A stretch of 64,000 bases of DNA from Pseudomonas capsici (GCF_017165765.1 NZ_JAFGZD010000009.1:62001-126000), one strand, 5' to 3'. Counted from the first letter of the stretch, positions 9,439 through 19,434 are shown. Translations and numbers: made by a program. The notes: generated by a model not told the origin, from the sequence alone.

Positions 9439-11706
9439 TCAAAACGCCAGGCGCAGGCCTACATTGGCACCCCAGGGTTGCTCGACATGCCTGCCCTTCA
9501 TGTAATCGAAATCGGCGTGCAATTGCAGCCGCTCCGACAACGAGACAGAAACACCCGCCCCCAACTCGGCCCGTGAACCGAACAGGTTGTTATCGAAGCG
9601 CGAGTCGTTGACCTTGACGTCATTGCTGCGGGAAAACTCCTGAGCCACCGCTACGCGCAAGTAAGGCTGCAGGACGCCGCCATCCTTGAGCGCGATGTTA
9701 CGTCCCACAGAGCTGCCGACCTTGCCCAGGACCGAGTGGGTATCGCTGTTTTTCGCCTGCAGGCCATTGTCCATACGGTATTTGTCGCCCTGAATGACGA
9801 CACTGGCCAGTTGTGCGAAAGGTTCGAGAAAGTAATCGTCTGCCAACGTGATATGCCGCCCGAACTCCACCGATGCACCGACTCCCGTATTGCTGTAATC
9901 CCCCTTGGCCTTGCTGGCATCACTCATGGCGACATCGGACTTGTTACGGAAGCTGTTGAACTTGAGTACGCCGTCCAGGTAGTACCCGTCATCCAGCAGC
10001 CAGGTGCCATAGACACCTGCATAGTAACTACTGACCTTGCCCGTGGTGCCACGATCAAGATCCAGGTCGGAGCTGCTGTAACCGCCCATGACACCCAGCA
10101 ATAACTGGCCATGACCGACCTCGAGCGGCGCATCCGCTCCCAGCGACAGGCCCTGATGCCTGTGCTGATAATCGACCCCGTCACTGGTGGTGGCATTGAA
10201 GCGATTGCCATAGGCACGTATCCATCCGCCTCCCTGGCCGCTGGCACGCACTTCACCCATGCGGCTGCGCAAGGTCGACAGCTCGCTCATCCAGACAACC
10301 GGTGCGGCATTGAACAGCGCCAGAGCGGCACTGGTTGACGGGCTGATGGTTCTGTCATTGCCGACGATGAACCAGTCATTGCCCTGTTGCTCCAGCAGAT
10401 AGGAGTACGTCCCGAGGTCGACCCGACCGCCGATGAGGCTGAACTGTGCATTGCCGCCTTCGGTATGCACAACCTTCAAGGGCTCCATATCGGGCGATAC
10501 CACTTCAACGCCGGTATTGTGGACCCGCAAACCGAACTCGCCATTGGCCTGTCCGTTCACCTCAAGCAGATCCCCGACACCATTGTCCAGATCGACTCGC
10601 ATGCCAAAAGTGCCATTTCCGGACAACTCGCCCAACGACAAGGTATGGAAGCCGTCCTCACCAAAACTCACATGACCACCGTCCATGCCCAGCGACTGGA
10701 TAGAGTTGTCGCCAACCATTTGCCAATGAGCGCCAGAATTAACAGCCAGGCTATTGCCATTGATGATGTCGCCTGTGAGCTGAGCCTGATTCTGCAAGGT
10801 GACGTTCAAGGTACTGGTGTCATCTGCAATCAGATTGCCGGTAAGGTTGCTGTTGTCGACCTTGAAATTCGCCGTACTGCGGTCTGCTACTTCCAGAAGG
10901 TTACCGTTGCCGGAGAGCAGGGTTGAGCCATTCTGGACAGCTATATCGACGATCGCACCAAACTGATCCGACTTGTCGATCCTGATCGCTGCGCCATTGA
11001 TCCCTTCGATAATCGAATGATCGATCACGGCACTGCTGGTGACACCGGCATTGCCGTTACCGGGGATAAACACCCCCTCAATGATCCTGATGCCATTTCT
11101 ATCACCGCGAATATGGCTTGCGCCTGTAATGACCGCATCGCCTCCAGACACGAGCAACCCTTCCCCCTGTTGAATCCCATCGGGCGAAAGTGCGCCATAA
11201 ACCCTGGTATTACTCATTTCAAGCCGGCTTAGCTGGCTCAATCCTATGCCATAGCCGATGCCGGATATATCACTGTCGCCAATCGTGGCCCATGTTCCCG
11301 GGTTGACGCCCCACTGCCGGGTTCGGAATGACATGCCGACACCTTTATCATTTCTGATGATTGCATGGTCCAGAACAACCCGGCTGTCGGTTGCATCGAC
11401 GCCACTGGTCACTGTTCCGTACCCGACCATCAGCCTTGAGTTATCAACCATGACATGCTCTGCCACACCACCATTCATAACATTCAGTAACCCGTTACTT
11501 GTCACATAGTAAGAGTGAACGGGCGTGGAAGAATCTACCGTTTCCTCTCGACCTTCTACCGGAATAGTGGCCATGGCCCCGTGCCCCGGAACATCCACCC
11601 AGACAACGTCGTTGTCTGCTATAGCTTCCAGCGTAACCATAGCGCCCAGAAACATAGCCGTAGACAAGACACATTTTCTTCCTGCCACACTTTTTCTATA
11701 AAGCAC
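9439..11706 (-). CDS. Classical (type Va) autotransporter with pertactin-like passenger
   Basis: A 755-residue outer membrane protein. Residues 1-31 form a signal peptide (AMFLGAMVTLEAIA). The passenger, about 35-465, is rich in short beta repeats with many N-G/D turns (GVGMSFRTRQWG, IHS/IDHSIIEG), as in right-handed beta-helix pertactin-type passengers. The C-terminal translocator, about 485-755, shows GQGGGWIRAYGNR, repeated amphipathic strands and the terminal ...NVGLRLAF with final Phe expected for BAM recognition. It starts with GTG at 11706 with GGGAG 8 bases upstream. An out-of-frame ATG at 11713 opens a frame of only five codons. No protease or lipase triad was seen in the passenger; adhesion or aggregation is an inference. 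Confidence 0.87.
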   Translation of the reverse strand: MLYRKSVAGRKCVLSTAMFLGAMVTLEAIADNDVVWVDVPGHGAMATIPVEGREETVDSSTPVHSYYVTSNGLLNVMNGGVAEHVMVDNSRLMVGYGTVTSGVDATDSRVVLDHAIIRNDKGVGMSFRTRQWGVNPGTWATIGDSDISGIGYGIGLSQLSRLEMSNTRVYGALSPDGIQQGEGLLVSGGDAVITGASHIRGDRNGIRIIEGVFIPGNGNAGVTSSAVIDHSIIEGINGAAIRIDKSDQFGAIVDIAVQNGSTLLSGNGNLLEVADRSTANFKVDNSNLTGNLIADDTSTLNVTLQNQAQLTGDIINGNSLAVNSGAHWQMVGDNSIQSLGMDGGHVSFGEDGFHTLSLGELSGNGTFGMRVDLDNGVGDLLEVNGQANGEFGLRVHNTGVEVVSPDMEPLKVVHTEGGNAQFSLIGGRVDLGTYSYLLEQQGNDWFIVGNDRTISPSTSAALALFNAAPVVWMSELSTLRSRMGEVRASGQGGGWIRAYGNRFNATTSDGVDYQHRHQGLSLGADAPLEVGHGQLLLGVMGGYSSSDLDLDRGTTGKVSSYYAGVYGTWLLDDGYYLDGVLKFNSFRNKSDVAMSDASKAKGDYSNTGVGASVEFGRHITLADDYFLEPFAQLASVVIQGDKYRMDNGLQAKNSDTHSVLGKVGSSVGRNIALKDGGVLQPYLRVAVAQEFSRSNDVKVNDSRFDNNLFGSRAELGAGVSVSLSERLQLHADFDYMKGRHVEQPWGANVGLRLAF

Positions 11707-12033
11707 CTTTCATACTCCCGAATATGGAAGCAAGAGAATGCTCTATAACTATTACCTGCCTCTAAAAAACACTCAAACACAAAAGTAGGAACTTTCCTAA
11801 ATACACAAAACTTTTATCCTACAGAGATTCCTACACCCTAAAGCCGCAACCAGAAAACAATCTTAAATCATAAAAATATTTACCACCCCTATTGACGATC
11901 CCAAACAAAAGCGATTACGTCATTTCCACAGCTAGAGACGCCATTGGCCAATATCATTTTTTCAGCTGGCAAGAGTGCCCCTGACCTGGAAAACCTGCAG
12001 GGCTTATCTTTCATTAATCTCAAGGAAACAAGT
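11707..12033. other. Divergent AT-rich intergenic region between autotransporter and Ig-like genes
   Basis: About 327 bases, distinctly AT-rich compared with the flanking genes, holding the promoters of the divergent autotransporter and Ig-like genes. I could not pick a promoter with confidence. The open frame from 11944 runs in frame into the Ig-like gene, but its first 30 codons precede the good ribosome site and are not counted as coding. Confidence 0.5.
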
Positions 12034-13920
12034 ATGCACTATCAACCGCAGTTACCCATTATCATTTCTGAAAAACATCCGCGCGAACAGGATGAAAACC
12101 TGAAAGCCCCGGATGTAGCCGCCGCCTTTCATGATGAAGACACGCCTGGACTTTTGCCGATATCCGAATTGACCAAACCGGTCACTGTCGATCTTGAAGT
12201 ATGGGCGGGCGCTCAGCCAGGTTATACCTACACGCTACTGTGGAATGGCAAAACCGTAGGTCCCGCAAAACCGATCCTGGATACTCACCGGCCTGGAGAT
12301 CCATTGACACTGGAAATTCCCGTCGACCTTCTGACCGAAGGAAAGCATACCCTGCAATATCAAACTTATAACCCCCAGAGCCAAGTCCAAAACGATTCCA
12401 ACATCTTCAACCTGGTGATTGATCTGACTCCTCCCGGTGATCCGGAACTCAGTGCCATCCTGTTCCCACCGGAAGTACAGAATGGATTGACCGCTGCGGA
12501 ACTTGCACAACTGGGCGGGAAACTGGACGTTCAGATTGCCGGCTACACCGGCATGGCAAAACATGATGTAGTCCAGACTTACTGGGGTACAACCCTTGGT
12601 CCACAAGCCATCGTCACTGAAGATGACATGGGCCTGGACAGAGTGGCGATCACCTTCACACGCGTGTTTCTGGAAAGTCTGGGAGAGACGGAGCAACTGG
12701 TCAAATATAATGTTTTCGACCGGGCCGGCAATAAATCCATAGACTCCAACCCTGTTCCCATCATTCTGAAGTTGCAGGATATTCCGGCAGACTTCCCGGC
12801 ACCGATTATCGACCCCGCTGTAGGACCGCTTATCGATCATGCAGAAGCGCAGGCAGGGGTTCAGGTTGATATCCCCAAATACCCGGGTGCCAGCCCGTTT
12901 GACATGATTCGCCTGTTCTGGGGTCAGGGCAATCCTCTGGTTCCGGTTGCACTTCCGCCTGGTAACGAAAACGAAGACGTTGTTCTTTCGCTTCGCATCC
13001 CCTATGAAACACTGAACAGGAATCCTGTCGGCACTGTCCAGGTCTTCTATGAAGTCACGCGCCAACTGGACCTGGCTGGCAGTTCGCTCAGCAGCACGGT
13101 CGATGTATTTCTGACCCTGCCCATTACCAACCCGCTGGATACCTTTATCGTTCAAGGCACCAGTGTGGAAAACCCCAATACAATCGATAACTTCATTGAT
13201 GAAGACGACTATGAACTCAATGCACTGGGAATCGTGAAATGGAGTCCGGAGTTTGTCATCAGCGACAATCTCAATCTGTTCTGGGGCGATCAACAAAAGC
13301 CACAGTGGTATCAGATCAAAGCCACCGATATTACTGCTGCACGCGATCTGCTTGTGCCAATCGACAATGCAATCATGAAAACCCAGGGAACAGGTGCGGA
13401 AATTCCGGTCTATTACACGGTGACCCGTGCCGGAAACCCTAACGCGGTCAAATGCCCCGTACAACTTGTAACCGTCAGGTCAAAAGAAGAACTTCCTGGT
13501 GGTCCTGATGGTCTTGATGGCCCGCCTTTCAAATTGAATGACGTGGGCTTTATCGCCCCGATTCTCAATCCGAATGGTGCGGATCTCCATATTGCGCCTT
13601 ATCTCAATATTGCCGAAGGCCAGACACTTGTATTGACCTTCAAGGGCTTCGATAAAAACAACAACCCGATTGATGCCTCCAACTACACCGCCGACCGGAC
13701 ACTGGACAAGAACGATGTAGCGAACGGTTATACCTTTACGGTTCCTGACCGCAACCTTCGTATTCTCTGCACCGGTTTTGCCGAAGCCAGTTTCCGCGTT
13801 GAACCGCCTGCCGGCAGTAACCAGAGTGCTGTTACATCAAAAGTTACTCGCGCCCCGGTGAACATGCTCGATTCGGTTCAGCCGACCTGCCCGATTCCTC
13901 AATACAGACAGGCATCGTGA
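12034..13920 (+). CDS. Large multi-domain Ig-like repeat protein
   Basis: A 628-residue protein made of about five or six beta-sandwich-like repeats of roughly 90-110 residues, each with an F/W-G/NG centre and a late VxYxVxR or LxIDLTPPGDP strand. Examples are YTYTLLWNGKTVG near 65, VVQTYWGTTLG near 190, MIRLFWGQGNP near 290 and NLFWGDQQKP near 415. The start chosen is ATG 12034 (MHYQPQLP), which has AAGGAAAC just upstream; a longer frame opens at 11944. There is no recognisable signal peptide. It is closely related to the next gene (YTYxLLWNG, GDxLTLEIPVxLLTEG, NPxSQV in both). An adhesin or surface matrix role is only an inference from repeat type and context. Confidence 0.75.
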   Translation: MHYQPQLPIIISEKHPREQDENLKAPDVAAAFHDEDTPGLLPISELTKPVTVDLEVWAGAQPGYTYTLLWNGKTVGPAKPILDTHRPGDPLTLEIPVDLLTEGKHTLQYQTYNPQSQVQNDSNIFNLVIDLTPPGDPELSAILFPPEVQNGLTAAELAQLGGKLDVQIAGYTGMAKHDVVQTYWGTTLGPQAIVTEDDMGLDRVAITFTRVFLESLGETEQLVKYNVFDRAGNKSIDSNPVPIILKLQDIPADFPAPIIDPAVGPLIDHAEAQAGVQVDIPKYPGASPFDMIRLFWGQGNPLVPVALPPGNENEDVVLSLRIPYETLNRNPVGTVQVFYEVTRQLDLAGSSLSSTVDVFLTLPITNPLDTFIVQGTSVENPNTIDNFIDEDDYELNALGIVKWSPEFVISDNLNLFWGDQQKPQWYQIKATDITAARDLLVPIDNAIMKTQGTGAEIPVYYTVTRAGNPNAVKCPVQLVTVRSKEELPGGPDGLDGPPFKLNDVGFIAPILNPNGADLHIAPYLNIAEGQTLVLTFKGFDKNNNPIDASNYTADRTLDKNDVANGYTFTVPDRNLRILCTGFAEASFRVEPPAGSNQSAVTSKVTRAPVNMLDSVQPTCPIPQYRQAS

Positions 13921-13956
13921 TCTGAGCCGCACTCTATAAAAACAAGGGAAAGAAAT

Positions 13957-15858
13957 ATGAATACGTTTATATCTCCTCGTAGAGAAGGAGAACTTGATGC
14001 ACCGGAAATTCCTGCCGCACTCGAAAACGGAGTGTTGCCCATCGAGTTTCTCGACAGGCCCGTCATTGTAAAGCTCAAGGTCTGGGACGGTGCCATGCCC
14101 GGCTACACCTACCAACTGCTATGGAATGGCATGACCGCCGGTTTGAAGAAGCCGATTCTGGACAGCCAGTTGCCAGGTGATGAACTGACACTCGAGATCC
14201 CCGTTGCCCTGTTGACCGAGGGTGTACATCAGGTTGCCTACGAGACTGCGAACCCGGAAAGCCAGGTCATGAACACCTCCAAGGCCGTGCGCCTCGAAAT
14301 CGACCGCACCGCCCCCGGCAACCCGCATCTTGGCCCTGTCATCTTCCCGGCCTTTGTTGACGACGGACTGACTTCCGACGAGCTGGAAAACGTGCACAAC
14401 GTGCTCAGAGGCAGCATTGCCAGTTACAACGGCATGAAGGAAGGCGATGTCATTCGCACTTACTGGAACGAGGTTCCCGGCCCCATCACCATGGTCAACA
14501 AGGACGATATGGGCTTGCAGCGAGTGAATGTGGACTTCGTCAGGTCGTATCTGGAAACCATTGGCGATATCGAAGCCCCCGTTTATTACACAGTGACCGA
14601 TCAGGCGGGCAACCTGTCCATGAATTCGGAAGCCAGACTCGTCAAATTGCAGCTCTCGATACTGCCGGAACTGCCCGTCCCGACCGTAAAGGAAGCCAAT
14701 GGCGATATCCTCGATCCGGTCAATGCAATCAATGGCGCCACCGTACAGATCGGCACAAGTGCCAACCTTGCGGCAGGCGAGCGAATCACGGTGCAATGGC
14801 AAGGGCCAAAAGGCAGCGATACCAGAGAGAAGATCATCACCTCCGCCGATGTGGGCAAGATCCAGGAACTGGTGTTCGCGGCGGCACTGGTCAATGCCAA
14901 TGCCGGTCAGACAGTCGCGGTGTCGTATACCGTCAACCGTCTCAACGGGACAGTGCAACAGTCTGCAACCCTGGCCCTGAAAGTTCTGGATGCGCACATA
15001 GAATTGCCTGCCCCCACCATGGACTCTGTCGGAGCCGATGGTGTCGTGATTCCTTCCAGAATCCCGGAGTCGGGCGCAACCGTCCGGGTGGCCTACAAAG
15101 GCATGAGCACCGGTGACAGCGTGGTGGTCAACTGGAGAGGCGCAACGGCTTACGACACACCGTCACAGATAGTGGGTGCCAATACCGAGCTGCAATTCAC
15201 CATCGCCAAGGCCTTGATCGTGGCCAGCAGTGCAGCCACCGTCACCTACACGGTCACCCGTGCAGGCACGGCAGCACTGTCTTCGACACTGTGGCTGAGG
15301 ATCAGCAAGGAACTGGAATTCGATACCTCACCGGTGATCCTGAAGGGCAAGGTCTATCTGTTGCCGGGCTACCCCGATCTGCTGCCAGCCATGCCATCGG
15401 ACACCACCGTCCAGCGCACGGCAAGCGGTGGTCAGGCTCCCTATTACTATCGTTCGAGCGATCCGCTGGTGGCCAAAGTCGATGGCAACGGGCTGACTTC
15501 GGCACGGGGCAGAGGCACGGCTATCATTTCGGTCACAGACAGTCTGGGGGCCACGAAAAGCTATCAGGTCACCGTTACCGGCGTGATTCATTGCCTGGGT
15601 ATTGGCGCAGGTTCCTTTACGAAGATGGCGGCTGCAGCCGAGGCACAAGGCGCACGTATCCCCTCCATCCATGAACTCAATGCGATTCATAACGCCTACG
15701 GCAGAAGCTGGCCGATGGGCAATGGCAATTACTGGTCCAGCACGGTGGCCATGACCAATCTGGTGGGCTGGAAATGGTATTACGTGAAAAATCTGGTCAC
15801 AGGCGCAGACTTCAAATTGCTGCATCACAATGCCAGTCTTGGCGTCGCTATCCGCTAA
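13957..15858 (+). CDS. Ig-like repeat protein with Big_2-like domain and C-terminal WxST domain
   Basis: A 633-residue paralogue of the preceding protein. Residues about 25-455 carry four or five of the same Ig-like repeats (YTYQLLWNGMTAG, VQWQGPKGSD, VVVNWRGATAYD). Residues about 460-545 look like a bacterial Ig (Big_2) domain, with YYYRSSDPLVAKVDGNGLT and GRGTAIISVTDSLGA. The last about 90 residues (IHELNAIHNAYGRSW, NYWSSTVAM, YYVKNL) resemble the C-terminal domains found at the tips of some invasin or adhesin proteins. AAGGGAAAG precedes the ATG. There is no signal peptide, so the export route is unexplained. It is 36 bases after the previous stop, so probably one transcript. Confidence 0.75.
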   Translation: MNTFISPRREGELDAPEIPAALENGVLPIEFLDRPVIVKLKVWDGAMPGYTYQLLWNGMTAGLKKPILDSQLPGDELTLEIPVALLTEGVHQVAYETANPESQVMNTSKAVRLEIDRTAPGNPHLGPVIFPAFVDDGLTSDELENVHNVLRGSIASYNGMKEGDVIRTYWNEVPGPITMVNKDDMGLQRVNVDFVRSYLETIGDIEAPVYYTVTDQAGNLSMNSEARLVKLQLSILPELPVPTVKEANGDILDPVNAINGATVQIGTSANLAAGERITVQWQGPKGSDTREKIITSADVGKIQELVFAAALVNANAGQTVAVSYTVNRLNGTVQQSATLALKVLDAHIELPAPTMDSVGADGVVIPSRIPESGATVRVAYKGMSTGDSVVVNWRGATAYDTPSQIVGANTELQFTIAKALIVASSAATVTYTVTRAGTAALSSTLWLRISKELEFDTSPVILKGKVYLLPGYPDLLPAMPSDTTVQRTASGGQAPYYYRSSDPLVAKVDGNGLTSARGRGTAIISVTDSLGATKSYQVTVTGVIHCLGIGAGSFTKMAAAAEAQGARIPSIHELNAIHNAYGRSWPMGNGNYWSSTVAMTNLVGWKWYYVKNLVTGADFKLLHHNASLGVAIR

Positions 15859-15879
15859 TGGCTTAGCCGAAACGTTTTG

Positions 15880-15910
15880 GGGCGTTACCTGAACAGGTAA
15901 CGCCCTCTTT
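15880..15910 (+). terminator. Terminator of the Ig-like gene pair
   Basis: Perfect 12-base stem GGGCGTTACCTG / CAGGTAACGCCC with a 2-base AA loop, followed by TCTTT, 22 bases after the stop codon. Confidence 0.85.
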
Positions 15911-15944
15911 CCATCTATGCGCGTCACGTTCCAAGAGCCAGACC

Positions 15945-16403
15945 ATGCGCCACCCCGTCATCCCCGCCAAACGCTTCGTGCGCCCGCCCTCTTGCGAAGG
16001 CAGCTTCAAGGTCTGTGTCAACAAGCAACCACTAATGGTTTCCTCACTGCTGGGCCGATTGACATTGCGCCCGGAGCTTTCACAGGTGCCCAGCCACTGG
16101 ATCTGGAAAATCATTGCCGACGGCAAGGTCGGCCACAAGCGGACCAGCATCGGTCTGTTCTTCGACAAGGACCTGGAGCCCGGCACTTACAACCTGCCGG
16201 GTAATGAGCGCATCAAGGTGGTCTACAACGAAAGCCCGCACTGGCAGAGCGTCATTTATCACTCTGCGCATTTCCAGGACGGTGCTTTCACCCTGATCGA
16301 GGTCGACCGGCAAAGCCAGCGTCTGCAGGGCATTTTCAGCTTCAGTATCTCGGCGGTTGATTTCGAGGTCACGGACGGCTTTTTCGATGTGTATTGCACA
16401 TGA
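15945..16403 (+). CDS. Small conserved-looking protein of unknown function
   Basis: A 152-residue soluble protein without signal peptide or membrane segment. The second half has a beta-rich pattern, HSAHFQDGAFTLIEVDRQ followed by GIFSFSISAVDFEVTDGFFDV, which resembles the end of small lipocalin/avidin-like beta-barrel families where a G-T-F-x-F strand is followed by a D-G-x-F-D strand. That resemblance is weak and no function is assigned. An in-frame overlap is absent and the strong terminator at 15880 separates it from the Ig-like genes. It converges with the hydrolase gene, the two stops being almost adjacent. Confidence 0.6.
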   Translation: MRHPVIPAKRFVRPPSCEGSFKVCVNKQPLMVSSLLGRLTLRPELSQVPSHWIWKIIADGKVGHKRTSIGLFFDKDLEPGTYNLPGNERIKVVYNESPHWQSVIYHSAHFQDGAFTLIEVDRQSQRLQGIFSFSISAVDFEVTDGFFDVYCT

Positions 16404-17093
16404 TCATGCCAGCAGGAACTCTGCAATCCGCCGGGCCGCCTCGACCAGACACTGCTCATGAGTCAGACCCGACGCTTTAAGCGGCTTGAGATCATGGTTG
16501 GCAGTCGGCAACCAGTGCACATTGATCGACGTCGACAACTCATACCCCTGCACCGCTTCACGATCACCCAGCGCATCGCGCTCGCCCTGAATGATCAGGG
16601 CCGAGGTCTGCAGACCGGCCAGGTGCGCTACGCGAGGTTTTTCGGGCTTGCCCACCGCATAGAACGGATAACCCAGGCACACCAGCGCATCGACCTGCAG
16701 TTCGTCGGCGATCAGGCTGGCCATTCTGCCGCCCATGGACTTGCCGCCTATGGCCAGACGCCCAGCGACATGAGGTCGCACACGCTCATGCACCTGACGC
16801 CAGCAATCGAGTAACTGAGCCTGTGGATTGGGCGGACGCTTACCCCCCGTTAGCCGCCGCTGAGCCATATAGGGAAACTCGAAACGCATGACGCCGACGC
16901 CCTGCGCAGCAAGGTGTGCAGCCATGTCATTCATGAAATCGCTGTCCATGGGCGCACCGGCACCATGGGCCAGAATCAGCGTTGCCTTGCCATCCCCCGC
17001 CCCCGGCTGTGCCGCCGTCCAGATCCAGCCGTTGTCCTGTGCCAGTTGTACGCATTGATCCCTGTCAATACCGGCCTCTTGCCCATTGCCCAT
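16404..17093 (-). CDS. Alpha/beta hydrolase of the KANL3/Tex30 type
   Basis: A 229-residue soluble hydrolase-fold protein. It has the oxyanion segment LILAHGAGAPMDSDFM near 40-55, nucleophile elbow GGKSMGGRMAS near 115-125 (Ser in GxSxG), acidic residue in IIQGERDALGD near 170 and the final histidine in TANHDLKP near 198. The combination HGAGAPM plus GGKSMGGR is typical of KANL3/Tex30-like dienelactone-hydrolase relatives. The substrate is unknown. It is divergent from ccoN with only 90 bases between starts, and the ANR box of the oxidase operon lies inside its 5' coding end. Confidence 0.8.
   Translation of the reverse strand: MGNGQEAGIDRDQCVQLAQDNGWIWTAAQPGAGDGKATLILAHGAGAPMDSDFMNDMAAHLAAQGVGVMRFEFPYMAQRRLTGGKRPPNPQAQLLDCWRQVHERVRPHVAGRLAIGGKSMGGRMASLIADELQVDALVCLGYPFYAVGKPEKPRVAHLAGLQTSALIIQGERDALGDREAVQGYELSTSINVHWLPTANHDLKPLKASGLTHEQCLVEAARRIAEFLLA
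17055..17068 (+). promoter_or_regulatory. ANR (FNR-type) box upstream of the first cbb3 operon
   Basis: TTGAT-CCCT-GTCAA matches the consensus TTGAT-N4-ATCAA at 9 of 10 positions. It is centred about 122 bases before the ccoN ATG. Placing the centre at -41.5 would put the -10 at 17091-17096 (CATGCT, weak). No similar box was found before the second operon. In P. aeruginosa the first of the two tandem operons is the ANR-induced one. Confidence 0.75.
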
Positions 17094-17183
17094 GCTTGCC
17101 TCGCTTCTGATGAGTCTGCCAATAACCCGGAGCTATAACCGTGCGTAATGGCCCCGACCAAGCTGGATGGGATACACACCTAA

Positions 17184-18608
17184 ATGAACACAACTAACAG
17201 TACCGCCTATAACTATCAGGTGGTTCGCCAGTTCGCCATTATGACGGTGATCTGGGGAATTGTCGGGATGGGCCTCGGCGTTTTTCTGGCCGCCCAACTG
17301 GTTTGGCCTGAGCTCAACTTCAACCTGCCGTGGACAAGCTTTGGTCGCTTGCGTCCACTTCATACCAACGCCGTCATCTTTGCCTTCGGTGGCTGCGCGC
17401 TGTTCGCCAGCTCCTATTACTCCGTGCAGCGCACCTGCCAGACCCGGCTGTTCATGCCGAAACTGGCGGCCTTCACCTTCTGGGGCTGGCAACTGGTGAT
17501 CGTCCTGGCAGCTGTCAGCCTGCCCCTGGGCTTTACCACCTCAAAAGAGTACGCAGAACTGGAATGGCCGATCGACATTCTGATCGCTGTCGTCTGGGTC
17601 GCCTATGCAATCGTGTTCTTCGGCACCGTGGCCACTCGCACCACCAAACACATCTACGTCGGCAACTGGTTCTTCGGCGGCTTCATTCTGACTGTGGCGA
17701 TTCTGCACATCGTCAATAACCTGGAAATCCCGGTCAGCCTGACCAAGTCCTACTCGCTGTACGCCGGTGCCACCGATGCAATGGTGCAATGGTGGTACGG
17801 CCACAACGCAGTAGGGTTTTTCCTGACTGCGGGCTTTCTGGGGATGATGTATTACTTCGTGCCCAAGCAGGCCGAACGGCCCGTGTACTCGTATCGCCTG
17901 TCCATCGTGCATTTCTGGGCCTTGATCACCCTGTACATCTGGGCCGGTCCACACCACCTGCATTACACCGCCCTGCCGGACTGGGCACAGTCGCTGGGCA
18001 TGGTGATGTCGCTGATTCTCCTGGCGCCGAGCTGGGGCGGCATGATCAACGGCATGATGACCCTGTCGGGCGCCTGGCATAAGTTGCGCAGCGACCCGAT
18101 CCTGCGCTTTCTGGTGGTATCCCTGGCGTTCTACGGCATGTCGACCTTCGAAGGTCCGATGATGGCCATCAAGACCGTCAACGCACTGTCGCACTACACC
18201 GACTGGACCATCGGCCATGTTCACGCCGGTGCGCTGGGCTGGGTGGCGATGATTTCCATCGGCGCGCTGTACCACATGGTTCCCAAGGTCTTCGGGCGCC
18301 CACAGATGCACAGCCTTGGCCTGATCAACGCGCACTTCTGGCTCGCCACCATCGGCACCGTGCTGTACATCGCCTCGATGTGGGTCAACGGCATCACTCA
18401 GGGCCTGATGTGGCGGGCCGTGAACGAGGACGGCACCCTCACCTACTCCTTCGTCGAAGCACTGCAGGCCAGTCATCCGGGCTTCATCGTCCGTCTGGCC
18501 GGAGGCGCCATCTTCTTCGTGGGCATGCTGCTGATGGCCTACAACACCTGGCGCACCGTGCGGGCCTACAGCCCGGCCGAAGCCACCGCTGCCGCGCAGA
18601 TGGCCTGA
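17184..18608 (+). CDS. ccoN: cbb3-type cytochrome c oxidase subunit I (first, ANR-type operon)
   Basis: Catalytic haem-copper subunit of the high-affinity terminal oxidase in the inner membrane: reduces O2 to water and pumps protons. The 474-residue protein has about 12 membrane segments. Haem and Cu ligands are visible: the low-spin haem His in [23 protein letters not shown] with the Cu-B His, [13 protein letters not shown] with the His pair, and [11 protein letters not shown] with the haem ligands. The N-terminus [11 protein letters not shown] resembles the ANR-regulated cbb3-2 isoform (recalled from P. putida and P. aeruginosa). First gene of ccoNOQP; the ccoO start follows 11 bases after the stop. 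Confidence 0.96.
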   Translation: MNTTNSTAYNYQVVRQFAIMTVIWGIVGMGLGVFLAAQLVWPELNFNLPWTSFGRLRPLHTNAVIFAFGGCALFASSYYSVQRTCQTRLFMPKLAAFTFWGWQLVIVLAAVSLPLGFTTSKEYAELEWPIDILIAVVWVAYAIVFFGTVATRTTKHIYVGNWFFGGFILTVAILHIVNNLEIPVSLTKSYSLYAGATDAMVQWWYGHNAVGFFLTAGFLGMMYYFVPKQAERPVYSYRLSIVHFWALITLYIWAGPHHLHYTALPDWAQSLGMVMSLILLAPSWGGMINGMMTLSGAWHKLRSDPILRFLVVSLAFYGMSTFEGPMMAIKTVNALSHYTDWTIGHVHAGALGWVAMISIGALYHMVPKVFGRPQMHSLGLINAHFWLATIGTVLYIASMWVNGITQGLMWRAVNEDGTLTYSFVEALQASHPGFIVRLAGGAIFFVGMLLMAYNTWRTVRAYSPAEATAAAQMA

Positions 18609-18618
18609 GGAACTGACC

Positions 18619-19227
18619 ATGAAACATGAAGTGATCGAAAAGAACGTCACCCTGTTGATGATCCTGATGGTACTGGCCGTCAGTATCGGCGGCCTGACCC
18701 AGATCGTACCGCTGTTCTTCCAGGACGTGACCAACAAGCCGGTCGAAGGCATGAAGCCCTATACCGCGCTGCAACTCGAGGGCCGCGACATCTATATCCG
18801 CGAAGGCTGCGTAGGCTGCCACTCGCAGATGATCCGTCCGTTCCGCGCCGAGACCGAGCGTTATGGCCACTACTCCGTGGCAGGCGAAAGCGTCTGGGAT
18901 CATCCGTTCCTGTGGGGCTCCAAGCGCACCGGGCCGGACCTGGCCCGTGTCGGTGGCCGCTACTCGGATGACTGGCACCGCGCCCACTTGTACAACCCGC
19001 GCAACGTCGTGCCGGAATCGAAAATGCCTGCTTACCCGTGGCTGGTCACCCAGCAAGTGGACAGCAGCCATACCGAAGCCAAGATCCGCGCCATGCGCAC
19101 TCTGGGCGTGCCTTACACCGATGCCGACATCTCCGGCGCTGTCGCCAGCCTCAAGGGCAAGACCGAGATGGATGCGCTGGTGGCCTACCTGCAAGTGCTC
19201 GGCACTTCCATCAAGAGCAAGAGGTGA
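18619..19227 (+). CDS. ccoO: cbb3 oxidase subunit II, monohaem cytochrome c (first operon)
   Basis: A 202-residue membrane-anchored c-type cytochrome that passes electrons to CcoN. One N-terminal membrane anchor at about 10-35 is followed by a periplasmic domain with a single haem c site CVGCHS near residue 68 and axial Met candidates in SKMPAYPWL. It is preceded by the typical [10 protein letters not shown] segment. AGGAAC lies upstream of ATG 18619. It is highly similar to the second copy at 22184, differing mostly in the last 60 residues. Confidence 0.96.
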   Translation: MKHEVIEKNVTLLMILMVLAVSIGGLTQIVPLFFQDVTNKPVEGMKPYTALQLEGRDIYIREGCVGCHSQMIRPFRAETERYGHYSVAGESVWDHPFLWGSKRTGPDLARVGGRYSDDWHRAHLYNPRNVVPESKMPAYPWLVTQQVDSSHTEAKIRAMRTLGVPYTDADISGAVASLKGKTEMDALVAYLQVLGTSIKSKR

Positions 19228-19230
19228 GCC

Positions 19231-19434
19231 ATGGATATTCAAGACTTGCGCGGCCTGGGCACGCTGGTAGTGGCAATCGCCTTTATCGGAATGTCGCTGT
19301 GGGTGTCCAGCAGCAAACGCAACCCGGATTTCGCCGAAGCCCGCATGGCGCCCTTTGCCGACGAGCCTCAATCGCAGGCCACCGACGCGAAACCTGAAAC
19401 GGAACAACCTGTCGTGCGGAGTAACCAGCCATGA
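19231..19434 (+). CDS. ccoQ: cbb3 oxidase small subunit CcoQ (first operon)
   Basis: A 67-residue single-span membrane protein ([20 protein letters not shown] at about 8-27) with a short acidic cytoplasmic tail. CcoQ stabilises the assembled cbb3 complex. AGGTGAG lies just before the ATG, and the last codons overlap the ccoP start by four bases, indicating translational coupling. Confidence 0.9.
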   Translation: MDIQDLRGLGTLVVAIAFIGMSLWVSSSKRNPDFAEARMAPFADEPQSQATDAKPETEQPVVRSNQP

